From Ciona savignyi (taxonomy: Eukaryota > Chordata > Ascidiacea > Phlebobranchia > Cionidae), in contig CH002875.1 in the NCBI GenBank assembly GCA_000149265.1, positions 162,003 through 226,002 of the forward strand: a stretch of DNA of 64,000 bases. The letters run 5' to 3'. A model generated the notes under the pieces. That model had not been told where the DNA came from, made no database searches, and saw nothing but the letters and a program-made list of their open reading frames with translations. Made by a program: the position numbers and the translations under genes. Shown here one piece after another: positions 1 to 13,500 of the stretch; position 1 is the stretch's first letter, and each line of letters starts with the position of its first letter.

Positions 1-1299
1 AATCTGTATGGTTTAAGCAGTTTCTGGGAATTATGATAGGCAATATATTTAGAAATTACTTGTAAAAATACTATGTATATTACTATTTTACAACTACAGA
101 AATAACAAATTTATTTGTATACAACATATTACCATATAATGTTAATATAATTCCCTCAGTTCCGCCTGGTATGTTCCTACATTTTTCACTCTCTAGCAAC
201 TGTACTCTACTCTACACTTAAATAAACTTGCAAAATATCCCTTCACCCCTTCCTTGTTATTTAGAGCTTGCACCTGGGTTGTTTTTCCATTTAAGAATGT
301 ATGTTCTATTGTATTTGGACTGTAAAACAAAAATTGATTTAAAATTGCATAAACCAAAATATCTCAAAAACCTGATGTGCTAGAGAAAAAGTAAAATCAT
401 TTTTGGAATCTGCATTAAAAATACTTTAAGATACGATCATTAGAATCTTTGTTTAAAATTTGCTGTTGACCAGTGTTATTATAGGCAAGGGGCTATTGTA
501 AAAAAATAACTAATGTTTGTTGATTAGGTACCGATTTATTTCAGAGTTGAAAAATTGACTAAGAATTTTTTTACTGATAGTATTATTTTTTTTGTGCAAC
601 GGTACGGTGTAGTATAAAATTAAATACATTTGTATAAATATTGTTGTTTGTTCATATATTTGGTATACCTGTAAAATATGTGTTGTTAGTTTTAGCTAAA
701 GAATGTATTTATAACATCACCATCAAAATATAAATTTTTATGTGGACATTCTCAGGAAATTATTTTGTTAGTTTTTTAAAATTCAACAACACAAAAATGA
801 CGATCAATTTGTACAAGGAAATAGTGTTGGCTCTATTGTGGATGTGGTCACGACAATTCACTTCATCTGCTACTTTATAATTGTTATTGGTGATTTAGTG
901 TAACTGGCCATTTAAATATTAAATATTGACTTACTGACAAATATTAGCATTAGCTTTGATAAATAAAACATTTTGTGATTAGCAAGTGGGTGCTAAAAGG
1001 AACTAAATTCTTTAAGAAGAGTTCGTATAAAAAAAAATAAACACTTGTTATGTTTGTAAGGAAGATCAAATTTTGTAAGGATAAACAAACCAGTTGGATG
1101 GTAGAGGCCAAATATTCTAAACAAGTTTAAAAGCAGTAAACATGTCAACTCATATAACAACTGTGGCAATAAATCCTTCAACAGGTAGTAATCTAGGCCA
1201 GTATTAAGTGATACATCTTAAAGCAAAGTACCCCCATTCATCAGTATAGTTTCCCATAGCCATCAGTCACAGGAAGTTATTGATTCGATTACAGTTTAC

Positions 1300-1542
1300 T
1301 TAGCTTGGGTTACTCGCTCGACGCGCCCGACTCGTTCCCGGCTTATGTTAAACCACCGTGATTTATTGCCTTTGCTGGCTCTACTCGTGTACAGAGGCGC
1401 TTTTCAATCAATGGGCGCTAAAAGCCGCCCAATAGAGAGTTCGTATTTGCTGCTTGTCCCTCGCGGGGGTGTTGTGTTTGTTTTTATTTGTCTCTGGTAA
1501 CTAATATCAAGCGCGAAATTGAGCGACATTTTGTTGTTTCAG
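1300..1542 (+). promoter_or_regulatory. Probable promoter / 5' UTR of the PLEKHH gene
   Basis: A GC-richer island in otherwise AT-rich DNA lies just upstream of the first coding exon and holds CCAAT-type motifs in both orientations (ATCAATGGGC and GCCCAATAG around 1405-1435). A splice acceptor (TTGTTTCAG) ends at 1542, directly against the ATG. This acceptor may receive either a 5' UTR exon from this island or a trans-spliced leader, which tunicates are known to use. No TATA box is evident. Confidence 0.35.
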
Positions 1543-4500
1543 ATGGAAGAACTAACACTGAAATTCGAGCAAGCGGAAGCAAGGGCAGTGGACGCCGAAT
1601 TCCAGGTTTGTATTCGATTTATTATTACAGCAATTGTATAAATATAAAGTTTATATATGGCAAGATTGGCAACCAATTGTATTGTGTTTTGTTCGCGCAA
1701 CCAACGTTTTAAGCAACAATCACACCTGTTTCTGAAACAAAAACAGTCAATGATGGCGCAAGGGTAAGGTAATATGCACCTGTGGTCAGCTATCTTGTGA
1801 CAGAGACATCCCGTAGTTGCTAGACCGTGGAAAATAACTTCTGTTACAGCTGAGTCTTGTGTGCAGCGCTTTGGCCACTTGATTTCCTCCGCTCAATTAA
1901 AACACATATCCAATTCCCTTAAGTGATGCGGCGACTATATTCCTTAATAAATACCGTAACGCAGCGGTGTGTAATGCAGGTCGCAAAACACTTGATGTTT
2001 TGGGAGTTTGTAGCAACTAAGGGCTTCGAGCAGTTGTTCTTAGAACCTGTCATTCGTTAAATTGCATCTAAGGTGCGGGAGAAAAGGGCAACGTTGCTGT
2101 AAATTGGCCACCATGTTAGATTTAGGCATGTTGTTAGAAATCTCTAATAAAGCACTACCGCACCCGTTTCCTTATTAAAAATTTATAGAAGCGCTTTATA
2201 ATAAAGTTTTTAAATGCGCTTTATAATAAAGCGTCTCGGTTGACGGAAACAAAACCAACCATCTCAGCAATTTATAATTTACTCGTCATTTGGGGTGAAT
2301 GATTGCCCGTTAGACGTCAAACTACCGTTCTCTACCAGTGTATTACGTTAACAAGCTGGCTCGTTACACGGCGCCGGTGGCGATCTTTTGCAGACATATT
2401 TACGGCAAAATTGCTGACGGCTCATCGATTCGGTTTACTAACTTATTTCACCCCTTCCGTTTCAGCTCGTCTTGCTGCGCGAAAGCTTGGCTGGGCTGCC
2501 AGGCGCTGCATCAGCTGAAGACCAATTCACCATGGAAAAGTTAACGAGCTTGGAAAAGCGCTGCCTCGAACAGCAAGAGAAGATCGTAGACTTAGAAAAG
2601 GAATTGGAATGCGAGGTGGTTATAAAAGTTCATGTACTATGCAGTGTGTCACATTGTAAAAATGACTGAAAACATTTCGGTCACAATTTGTGGTTATCAT
2701 CATACTCGATTATATCCATTTCCCCAAAAATTATACATTTTATCCACTGAATAATTACAATGTATTATTGCTAAGGAAGCTTAAAAACACCACCAGCAAA
2801 AGCAAAGTTTTCTGCTTGATCGTACATAAAATTATTAACGTGCGTGGATAGAGCAATGCAATGGCATGCACCTTGACTATAATGTAAACGAACTCGGGGA
2901 TAATACTCTTATCGGCTCCACTCGAGGTAGTTCTGTTTGAAGTCAGAATGTTTACGCCACAGCGGGCAAGCAATTTGTCCCGCGTTGTATATATGATCAG
3001 TCTATTATGTTTAAATCCCACCACCGCTTGTGCGGAAGAAGCCTATTCAATTGTGCTTCTTCGTGGAAAACAATTTGTTTTGAATTTTTAACGTCGGGCT
3101 GTTTCTTTGTTAACAAGCATATATTACACATTGAAATATAACATATGCATTCAATTACAACACGTATATAATATCTCAAGTTAACATCGTATACAAATTA
3201 AAACATATTATCTCCAAGTTTGTGGGCAATAAATAACACGCGCTAATCAATATTAATAATATATGACAGAATATTTCAATAAAAACTCACAATCATGCTG
3301 TTTGTTGATCAGTTAAGAGATAAAAATGATAAACGTCATTTAACGATCTTCCGATTTCGCATATTTGTTTTTAGGACATGATAAATGGACATGATTTTAG
3401 TTTCTTGTCTGGCTTGTTTTTGTGTTTAGGTTTATTTTGTGTCGGCAAAAGTCTTGTTAACGTCTGTCAACGCCGGTATACCTTTTTGTCACATATCTGC
3501 GTAGATTTATATAATTTGAATTAATAACACACACACAACAAGTGTAATCCTGCTTGTGAGTATAATCGTTCATAACAACTTGTACAAGATAAACATTCTA
3601 AATTCAAGAATTTAGCGCCATGCGAAATTCTTCCAAACCGCTTATACATTTCTCAACCTAATATTAAAAATAAATGTGTGCAGAAATACTTGAGAAAAGT
3701 TGAAAAAGAAATGATCCACGAAAAAGCTTTCAAAATCAAAGAGTGGGTCACCTCCGCATTGAACAACGTGAGTCTAATTACTATGCAGCGGTTAATAAAA
3801 CGATATTTGGTTAATAAAATCATATTTATTATAAAAACAGCAATTTTAAGTGGCCGTTTTCCAATCAGAATAACGCTCACTTCGTTTCATAACTGTCGAG
3901 TTTAGTGTAAATATTAAATAATGTGTATCTTCGTTTACCTGTGTGTTTGCCACGCGCAATTTTTGTTCCGATGGTCTCTATAATTAGATATTGATCGCAC
4001 GATTTATTAAGGCCGAAAAAGAAAAAGCGGAATTGCGCGAGTCGAATGAACGCTTGAACGCAGCTGTCCAGGCGATGCAGACTCGATTGACAGGTAAAAT
4101 ATTAATTATACCAGCCCCTTCTGTTCGACCCAAGTGTCCGAGTGTGGGGAAATGAGCACTTGAAACGGACAGGTATGCAAACAGAGATTTCATAACTAGC
4201 TGCCTTTGATTTCAGAGCTTCTGGCCAAGCCGGCACTTGCACATTCTATCATTAAACCTCAACCAGTGGCGATTATTCCTCTGCGGGATTCCGACGACGG
4301 TTTCACCTGTGGGACGCCATCAGTCAGCAGTCCCGGCTGGCAGAATAACCCGCTGTTCAAGGTTGAAGCTGGCGCCCTGAATTTCCACCTTTTATTTACT
4401 AATTTCTTTCTTAAACCAGGACACGGACGAAATCTTCGTTCCCCTACACACCGATGAAACTGCCGAACAAATGACATCACACACGGACGTGGACATGGAA

Positions 4501-7500
4501 GAGTCCGATGACGTCACGATTTTGGCAAGTAACAGCACCTCGATGACGTCATCACCTATCCCGATACCTTCAAAAACTATGAGCGAATTATCCCGAGCTA
4601 GATTGATTACAACGGGAGACCGAGCTGTTGTGGTAAAAAGCACGGGTGACCATGATCTTCATTCCAACAAAGATCTTCCGAAATCAGGGAAGAAAAAGTC
4701 TTCCACGCTTCCGATGACTCGGACCAACATACATCAATCGGAAAGCACTGAATCGTCTCCCCCCACCACCCACAGCCACATTATGGGAACCTTTGGTAGC
4801 ATCCGGCGCAAATTCAAGGGGCTCACCGATCATCAAAGGCACCGCAGCCATGATGACTCCCCACCTCCTAGAGGCAGAGAGAAGAAAGACAAACAGAGAT
4901 CGAAATCAAAGAGTCCAGCTGCGAGGAGCAACTCCACATCTCGGTTAAGAACTTCCCCAATCACTGTAGCAGGTAATGTAGTTTGTTTAGTTTTATGTGG
5001 ACATGTGTACTTAGGACACACGGTTTTATATTTATTTAATTTTACCACTTTCGTTCATTTTACCACTTAGTTCATGCTTAATAAAATAATATTTGCCTTT
5101 TAGTAAGGTTTGTATTATTGGTTTTGTAGTAAAGTTAGTTTTACTCTCCCACTTTTATTGACTTCTGATCAAACGAACGAGGAAGAACGAAATACAGAAA
5201 TCACCAAATCTACTGTATATGTCTACCAAGGATTTCGATTAGGATAGATAATAGAAAAACGTACCAATATATCAACTCAATTAGTTTTGTACTTTTCCTG
5301 AACAAATAATTACTTGTTTTATTGTTCTATTTTGCAATAGCTCTTATATTGAGCATGAATTAAGTATTTAAACATTTAATCAATTTAGGTTTTTCCACGG
5401 ATGCATCTTCGCCCCCGTCTGCTCTTCCTGCCATCCTCCAAGAAGAGGAGGACATGGTCATTGATCCTCTGGGATCCCCCCACTCTCCTACCTCCTCCTC
5501 CATCCTCTCAACCTCCCTCCCACTCCCGAGATACCGAGGAGCAAAATGTCCTCCAACCCCACCTCAACACCGGCTTCCGTCTTGGGTAAGAACGCATATA
5601 AAATAAAAACGGGAGTGAAATAAAACATGTTCCCTTCAAATTCGAAGGAAACCCATAATAGTTTTAGCGGACCAGTCGGACGCCTAACTCTTGCTTGACG
5701 TGTATACTAAAGGAGGAAAGGCAAATACAATTGAATAAACCAGAATTTGAAGATTTTTACTTTTGTTGTTATTATTGTTTTTTTTTTTAATTCAACTAAA
5801 ATGTACTGGCGGTCTACCTCGATAAAACACGCTGTACATTCGAAGTCAAACGTCAAGTCAAAAAACATTATTATTTTTTATTTTTTCTTAGCGGATAGTT
5901 ATTCGTCAGTTCTCTTGCATTTGCTTCTAATATATCGCTACGTTCAAAGTGTTTAGTTATTCACGTATTTTACCTCGCATTTCAGGAAGCGAAGATTTAC
6001 ACCATCGCGGAAAACGGTTTCCGTCTTCCGTCAAACGCGTTCAGCAAACACAAACGTACGTACATCCATCAGCTCAAAACGCTGTAAAAATTAACATTTT
6101 CCTTTCTTTTTTCCAGCTTCCCTTCCAAACAGCAACCACAAAGCTGGAATTTTCGCAGAGATCGTTTACAAGGTACTTCAAAGCGATCTTATAATTTTAT
6201 ATCCCAAATAAAACTGTACGTCGTAGAATAATGTCAATATAGACTACGTTGTCGCATATGAGTGAGGTCGTACACCTTATGCTTTCTTGCACGTCGTAAC
6301 GGAAATATAAGCGTGAATTTTTGCATGATTGCTATTTTTGTTTAAACTTAGCATATGTCGAGTCATCTCCGAATTTCTATTTATTTACCCTTGCCGCGTG
6401 CTTTATTAATTTCCCATATTCAATTATAAAAGCACTCGAATGCGCTTACAAAAAGTCGCGTTGATTGCGTCACAAAGGACCCATTGTTTTAAATTCACCA
6501 CGTTTGTTACTTGTTTGTTATGCGCTGTCAGATTTCGGTCAGCCACTTGTCAAAACCTGAAGTTTAACAGTTCCAAATTACAACCTCAATTATACCCCCG
6601 TGGAAATCCAGCATGAGCTCGCACCCAAGTTAAAAGACGAATAAATGGCGAACGTGCGCCAAAACCCCAACCACATACCCTTTAAATGATGCACATGAAC
6701 AATCACAGCAAATTGCCGCTGACGTTTATTTTTTGGATCAAGATTTTTCGAACATGCAAACCTATTGTGTAGTGTCTTGCGGCCAGCGTAAAATTGACGC
6801 ACATTTATAAGGCCTTTTTTGAAGCGCTTTACCCGAGTAGCAGTATAATTCGCCCAAATTGACCACAATGTTTTCGTTCAGCTTCAGCCATTTGCTGTTC
6901 CTGTCTACACCAAGACCAAAGGGGTAAGTCAACACAAACATATTACTGTGGCTTGAAAGCCTCTCGAACAGTGTAGTGGTTTTTGGCAGTGGCCACAAAC
7001 GGAAAAAAAACTTTTTTTAGCTTTGCGGTTGTGTATTTGTTGGCAGGCCATTGTACGGATATTGTTCCGGCCCGGTAGTTATGTTGCCGATGCACACACC
7101 GTAAAAACGTATCTTACCCACTCGTGTACATGTGTTACCAGAATGTGTAGTTATGTTGGTGCCGCGGTGTCCGGCCATTTAAAGTTGTATTGTTTTGAAT
7201 GAAAAATTGGAACGGGATTGGAAATTTTGTTGTATTGAAAAATGTATATTCCATTGTTAAAATGTATAAATATCGCTTTAAATAATCTAACCCACTACGT
7301 AGAAAGCGGCGCTCGTCCGTAGCTCCCCGTTTGCCGACGCATCGGACTCATCAGATGAAGATCCAGCATTCCTCCCTCGACAGCTCTCGCCACGTCACCA
7401 TCCTCCACGGAGGAGCCTATCATCATCCGCTGAGAACGGAATCCCCTCCTCCGCCCAGCAACGAAGGAACGGGAGCCCAGCTCCTCTGCGCGCGACGAAA

Positions 7501-10500
7501 CGAGGTACGTTTTCCTCGATTGTTTTTTTTGTTCATAATCTACCATTACAAAATTGTGTATTACAAAAGACGTTAATATAGCGCATCATTTTAGCCTGTG
7601 TTTAAATGTCTAATTCTCGTTTTTCCATCCATTGGTTCTTTCATATTCCTATCCAACCCTTACTTATTATGATTTTTAATCCCTGTACTTGCTCCAGACA
7701 CCGTGTGTGTTATTAATGTCGTGCATATAATTGTAAATTGACAGACACCAGTAACAAAGGGAAAGCAATACTGTTTCGTCCCACGGACAAAATCACAGGA
7801 TTTTCTTTTTAATAATGGTGTTATCGATCCACCTTTCAAACTGATTTAAGTCGCGGTTCACTTGACTCGTAGTCAGTTCGTTTCCGAGCACGACGAGTGT
7901 TTATTGTCTACCCAGCCACGATACCGGGCTTGGGTGCATATAAAACAACCATGGGTGAAACGGCCAAACGCTTAAGTTCAAAAAAAAATATTACTTTTTA
8001 TTTCAAGTAAAACGTTTTAGACTTAACTAGTTTTGATTAAAATTATATTGTGTTACGCATTACGCTCCATTACGGAAAACGAACGGTCGGTAAGTTGAAC
8101 GCAAACAAACCAACGGTGAACTTAAAAAAATCTTATTTTCCTTTGAGAGGCGCCGACTTTACCATTATCCTTAAGCTCAATTACGCAGGTCACCGCCCTT
8201 CGCACCATCCCCGGTTTTCTTTCGTTTGATATATCAATTTTTAATAATCCGATATATCGATTTGTTTTAGCGGCGACCCGATTTAGGTCGCCCCAGCTGT
8301 CATAGTGCTGCGTACACACAATACTGTTTTGTACACCAATACCCCAAGTGCAACGATGTGTAAGCGTTGCCAGGCGGAAACGACTAGCGTTTGCAAAATA
8401 CCCGTTTTAGCTATTTGACTTCAACTGCGACACGGCGCTTGACCTCCCACGGCGTGGAAAACGCCATAAAACAATCGGACTTTTTCTGCTGCGCAACTGT
8501 TGTTGCTCTGGGGAATTGGGAAATTTTACGAAACAGCTCATTATGTGATATTTCCCACACTGCGTTTAAGAACATACGTGCAGAGTTGACTTATGCCTTT
8601 TTATTACAGCCCCTGCTGGTATGTATTATTTTCGACGGCAAATACTATAGTAATAGGACATGATGCTGTATTATATACAATGCAATTAGTGAAAATCTTG
8701 TATATAGAAGCTTGCAATATTAAATGCGAGTAGTGCATTCCATAATTCCACGTATACAACACAAAGGCCTTGTTGTTTAGCAAACTCACCACATTCGACA
8801 GATAAACTGTGTGAGATAGTTGTGTGTTGGTTATACACGTACAAGTAATTATAAACAGATTATTAACTCAGTCACGAATACCTATATCCTGTAATACATA
8901 TCTAATAATACGTACCCAATAGTATAAATTCAGCACTACAAATCTAGGTATATACATATTCAGTAATAAAATTTATTTTTACCAGCGAACTCTCAACAAT
9001 CAATGGCGAGCTCAGAAGGCGATTACGCGATCCCCCCAGACGCGTTGTCCCTCCACCCCTCCCTCGACCCCAGCGACTCCTCCGAACCCGAGCACAAGTT
9101 GTTCAAAACGTCCCCAGACCCCGGCCCCAGCGCCCCGGTGAAGCCCCCAGTGGACACTTCCCAAGTAGCGCACAACGGAAGCAAAGCCGGCTATTTGTCG
9201 AAGCTGGGCGGTAGAGTTCGAGCGTGGAAGAAACGCTGGTTCGTCCTGCAGCACGATACACTTGTGTATTACAAATCCCCGGTAAGACGTTGATAAAGGA
9301 CAACATTTTACCCTGGGTTTAAATCTAGAATTCTCCCTCGCTAATTCTTCATACAATAATTTACGTTTGCGGATCATTGAGTATTTTTAGAATTTCAGAC
9401 GGCGCATAAAGATATGTACCAAACTTATTAAAACTGAACATGTCAGAGTATTTTTCTAACTCAAGGTGTGGGAAAACGCAGGGGTGTTACAACACGTACA
9501 ATGTTAACATTACCTGAACTTTAGTGGTGTGATGTATAAGATAATGACATTACTATTGCATTTGTGAAAATTATTAAAACGCTCGGCTCATCGTGCGTCC
9601 GCAATGACTTCCGACGCCTGGTTTGGATGACACAACGTCTACGTTTTATAGGAATATTGTTTTAAAAAAAGACTTTCGCATCTACGCCAAATTGAAAATA
9701 AAGACAAACACATTCAACTAATTTAAAAGAAAATCTTTCAGAACGACGTTGGAAAGAAGCCGCAAGGCCAAGTTCCATTGTCGGCGCTCGAGAGCGGTGA
9801 GGTTGCCAAGGTAACACGTGATTACCAGACCAACTGCACTTTCCATATTTTGCTCGGCAAGCGAACGTTCTACTTCATCGCCGAGTCGCAAGCTGTCGCC
9901 GACAACTGGGTTCAAGGTTCGTTCTCATTCCAAACCGATCTTAACCCTTTCCATGAAAATAATTTGCTCTAGCTAGGGTAACCATTAAACTAACGTTTAT
10001 GTATTACATAAAGTAATCGCTCTTCTTTATCGACCGTTCTTATGTTATCTATAATTGTAGCTTATACCATGGTGTACTACCATGTCTTCTGTATGATTGA
10101 CGTTAGTGTGTACCACTCCCTGATTAACACTCGCGCACGCCTTTAATCCATAAAACAAAACTCAATGGACTCGAATAGGTCGTATAAACAGTACCGTCTG
10201 CAATTACCACAAAATTGTGTTCTTATACATGTATATCCAATTCAGTCCTAATATTCGTCCCTTCTTAGCATTTACACAAACGGTTGACATTCTATTCTAA
10301 TTAAAATTCTTTATTTTCGATGTGGCAACTCGCCCAACGACTGGCGCTCTTATACAGGTGTCTGTATTTGCACCGCAAAACCTTGTTCGTCGTCAAACTC
10401 ACGGTATTAGCTTGATTTGCGTAGTTGACTAGCGTCATAAGATTTTGCGGTTGGTTTTGATTGGATTACTTCAGTGTGAAGCGTGTGCTTACGAGGTCAA

Positions 10501-13500
10501 CGTTGCAAGGCGTGTTTGGGAATTTACCTAAAACGTTAAATGTTTATTACGATACTGAATATTATATGTTTCTTCCGATAAAATCCAGATTTGATTAGTT
10601 TTTTGTTTAATAAACATATTAGATTAGTAGTTTTTTGCAGGTTATGGCAGCAAAATTCATAAATCTTAAACCTCCTATGTTATCTTAAGTGTTTTATAAC
10701 TTTGTGGTGTTGTAATATACGCTGTTTGACGTAGCCATCGCGGACGTCATCAACGGAAGTCAGCCTCCGAAGTACAAGCATGACGTAACAGACGGTTGGT
10801 TGAAGCGAACAATCGGTGGGAACAGTTGTCGCGTGTGGGCTCGGCTGAACGGTGGCGCCATCGAGTGTTACGAAGACAAACTTTCCAAGGTCGGTTGAAC
10901 TATGCTTGAACTTAATTATTTGTTTTTCTTAGGTTTGAGGAGTCATGAGTTGCATTAATATTTTGTGTTTTTAATAAAGACTTCGACAGATATTACTTGG
11001 TTGGCTAAAATAAACAGGTATCGAATTTGGGAGTTTTTATGCCGAAAAAAAAATTGGAAGGAAAGAATTAAATACGGAACCATTTTGAAGAAGAAAGATA
11101 CGATGGGGAGAAGGGAAATGTGCACTCAAATAAAAATTGGATTGTGTTTAGTATTAAGGCCAACGTTAGAGTTTAGGGTTAGTTTTGCATTTAAAATTAG
11201 TGTTGGATTCTTGGTTAGATTGCCTACTTTTATTGGCATGTGTTATCCATTCTCCCCCTTTTCCTCCCTGTCAGTTTAGCGTAGTTGTAAAGTTCCATCC
11301 ATTTAACCATTTAACCCCCCCCCCAACAGACCACCCAAATGCTACTTTCACTGAGGGGATGTGGGATTGAGGATGTGCAATTAAAGGTCAATCCGGGTCA
11401 CAATCGACCCAACTCACCGCCCCCCGCTTTTGAACACGTGATTGTAATTCGACCAATCAATGACGGCGAACCCGACGTCTTTCTTTCTTTCGACTCCGAG
11501 GTCGAAAAGGTGTGTTAAAAATACCGATTTTTTCATTCACTGCACACCAGAATCCCGACCTATTTTTGTGTGCCATTTTTATGCAAATGGTTGAACAGCA
11601 AAAGCTCTTTAAGCTTCTCTTCATATACGTGACAGTACACCTATATATTTTAATAGGATTGCTGGTAAAATAAGCCATGCTTGCACTCCAGTTGTTTTTA
11701 AGCCCATTTTCAACAAAATTTGACTCGTTGTCTAAAAAATAGTTTTTGCGAGTTATCCCAAATATATTCAGTCATAGCTTAATGGGCAACGAGTATGTTA
11801 CGACCACACGAGTATATAAATATGCTTATGATAATACACCAAGGTCTACCTACCCCTTTAAAAAGATTTTTCCTATTTAAGGAGTTTTTTTCCTTTTCCT
11901 TTTTTCTTAGTTTCTGTTTTTACCCTTTTCTCCAGGCCACTTGGTTTCGAGCTCTAAAGACGTCACTACGTACGTCATCAGACCCGACCGCGACCACCGA
12001 GGTGGAGCGGCTCCTGGTGCGACTGGTGCAGAGCGAGCCGAAGCAGGGCTCCTCGCAGCAAGCGCACACTTCCATATGGAGAAACCCGGTTCTGTGCTAC
12101 AACAAGCAGGGCCCGACGCGACCGCTTACCACGCTGTCGTCGGAGGCCTTGCAAACCGAAGCCATGAAAATCGCCAAGGTGGGGTTTTAGACGACGTTAG
12201 ATACCTGTAATCTATTTATTAAAACTACCATTTTAACTGAACAATACTGTTTAATTCCTCATAACTGAATTTTATTTTAGTTTAGCTTTTCGCTCCTTTA
12301 TTACATTAAAGACCAATGGCACAATTGATTTAAGTTAAGAAGGCAGGATAAAACGGCAAAAGTACAGTAGTTCAAATAGGTCAACGAATACCCATGTTAT
12401 AGCGAAAAAATAATGACGTGGCCGTTAAACCTTATATCTTGCATTTAAATACTAGATATAAACACAGTCTGGTCTGTTAAACCAAGTTTTCCGAAGACGT
12501 TTTACACTCACGGGTACAGGTACAGCGTATCATTTGTATAACATTGTGTCAATGTAAAATGAAATATCCAAAGTTGCTTTCCTAGCCCGCAGTTAACCGG
12601 ATGCATTTCCCCAGTCCATCCAACTTTTCACCAATGTCGCCCTCGACGTTGCTTCGGCCGACTACCACGTGACCCTGGTACAGCGCATTGCTCACTCATG
12701 CCTGACGCACTTGGAGCTGAGGAACGAGCTCTACGCCCAGCTCATCAAAGTGACAAATCGCAGGGACTCGGAGGTCGGCGACCCTTCGTACTTACAAGTG
12801 AGTTCTCCGACCTCATCCACTTGACCTTAAAAATAAGTCCTTTGTTTTGTTTAGATTTTGAGTGTTTTTACGACCTTCGTTTTTGCGTTTTTTTGGTTGT
12901 CAAAATTGAGTGTAAATACCTGGTTGTTAGGATGACTGTGCAGTTCACTGATACAATGAAATTGAAAAGCTTAAAACTTTTTACCCTTATGAAAACAATT
13001 ATTTGTTTCATCGTTCGAACCATATGTACCTATGAAAGGGTGCAACACGACCAGGGTGCAAATTCCTCACGTGACCATATTTAATTTAAATCGGGATTTC
13101 TACACTGGTATTTGTAATTGACCTAATTTCTCCCTTCTCAGGCGTGGAAGTTATTCTCTTTGATTCTCCCACTCTTTCTCCCCGGGAGTAGCATATTGTG
13201 GTGTCTGGCCGCGCACTTCAAACGCCACTCGTCTACCAAGTAAGTGAAGGATAACTAAAATGGAGAATGGTGGGCAGAGGGAAACTTTACCGTAAATTAA
13301 TATTATGGCGTTAGAGTTGGGGCTAAAGATTGATATAGGGTTCAAATGTTTTCATGCTTTTCTCTTTTTCTCCCTTTCGGGCCACCAAGTAAGTGATTCT
13401 GGCGGGTCGTCGCCACGGCATTACAAGTAACACTAAGAGATGGCAAAGTGGGGAGGAGGAAAATTACTCACTAAAACTATGAAATCTAATGCTAACCCTA

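Noticed and set aside
1..1299. Coding sequence at the left end, including the minus-strand ORF 993-1181
   Set aside because: Very AT-rich with no splice-bounded or domain-bearing reading frame; probably intergenic or the 3' UTR of a gene outside the window.
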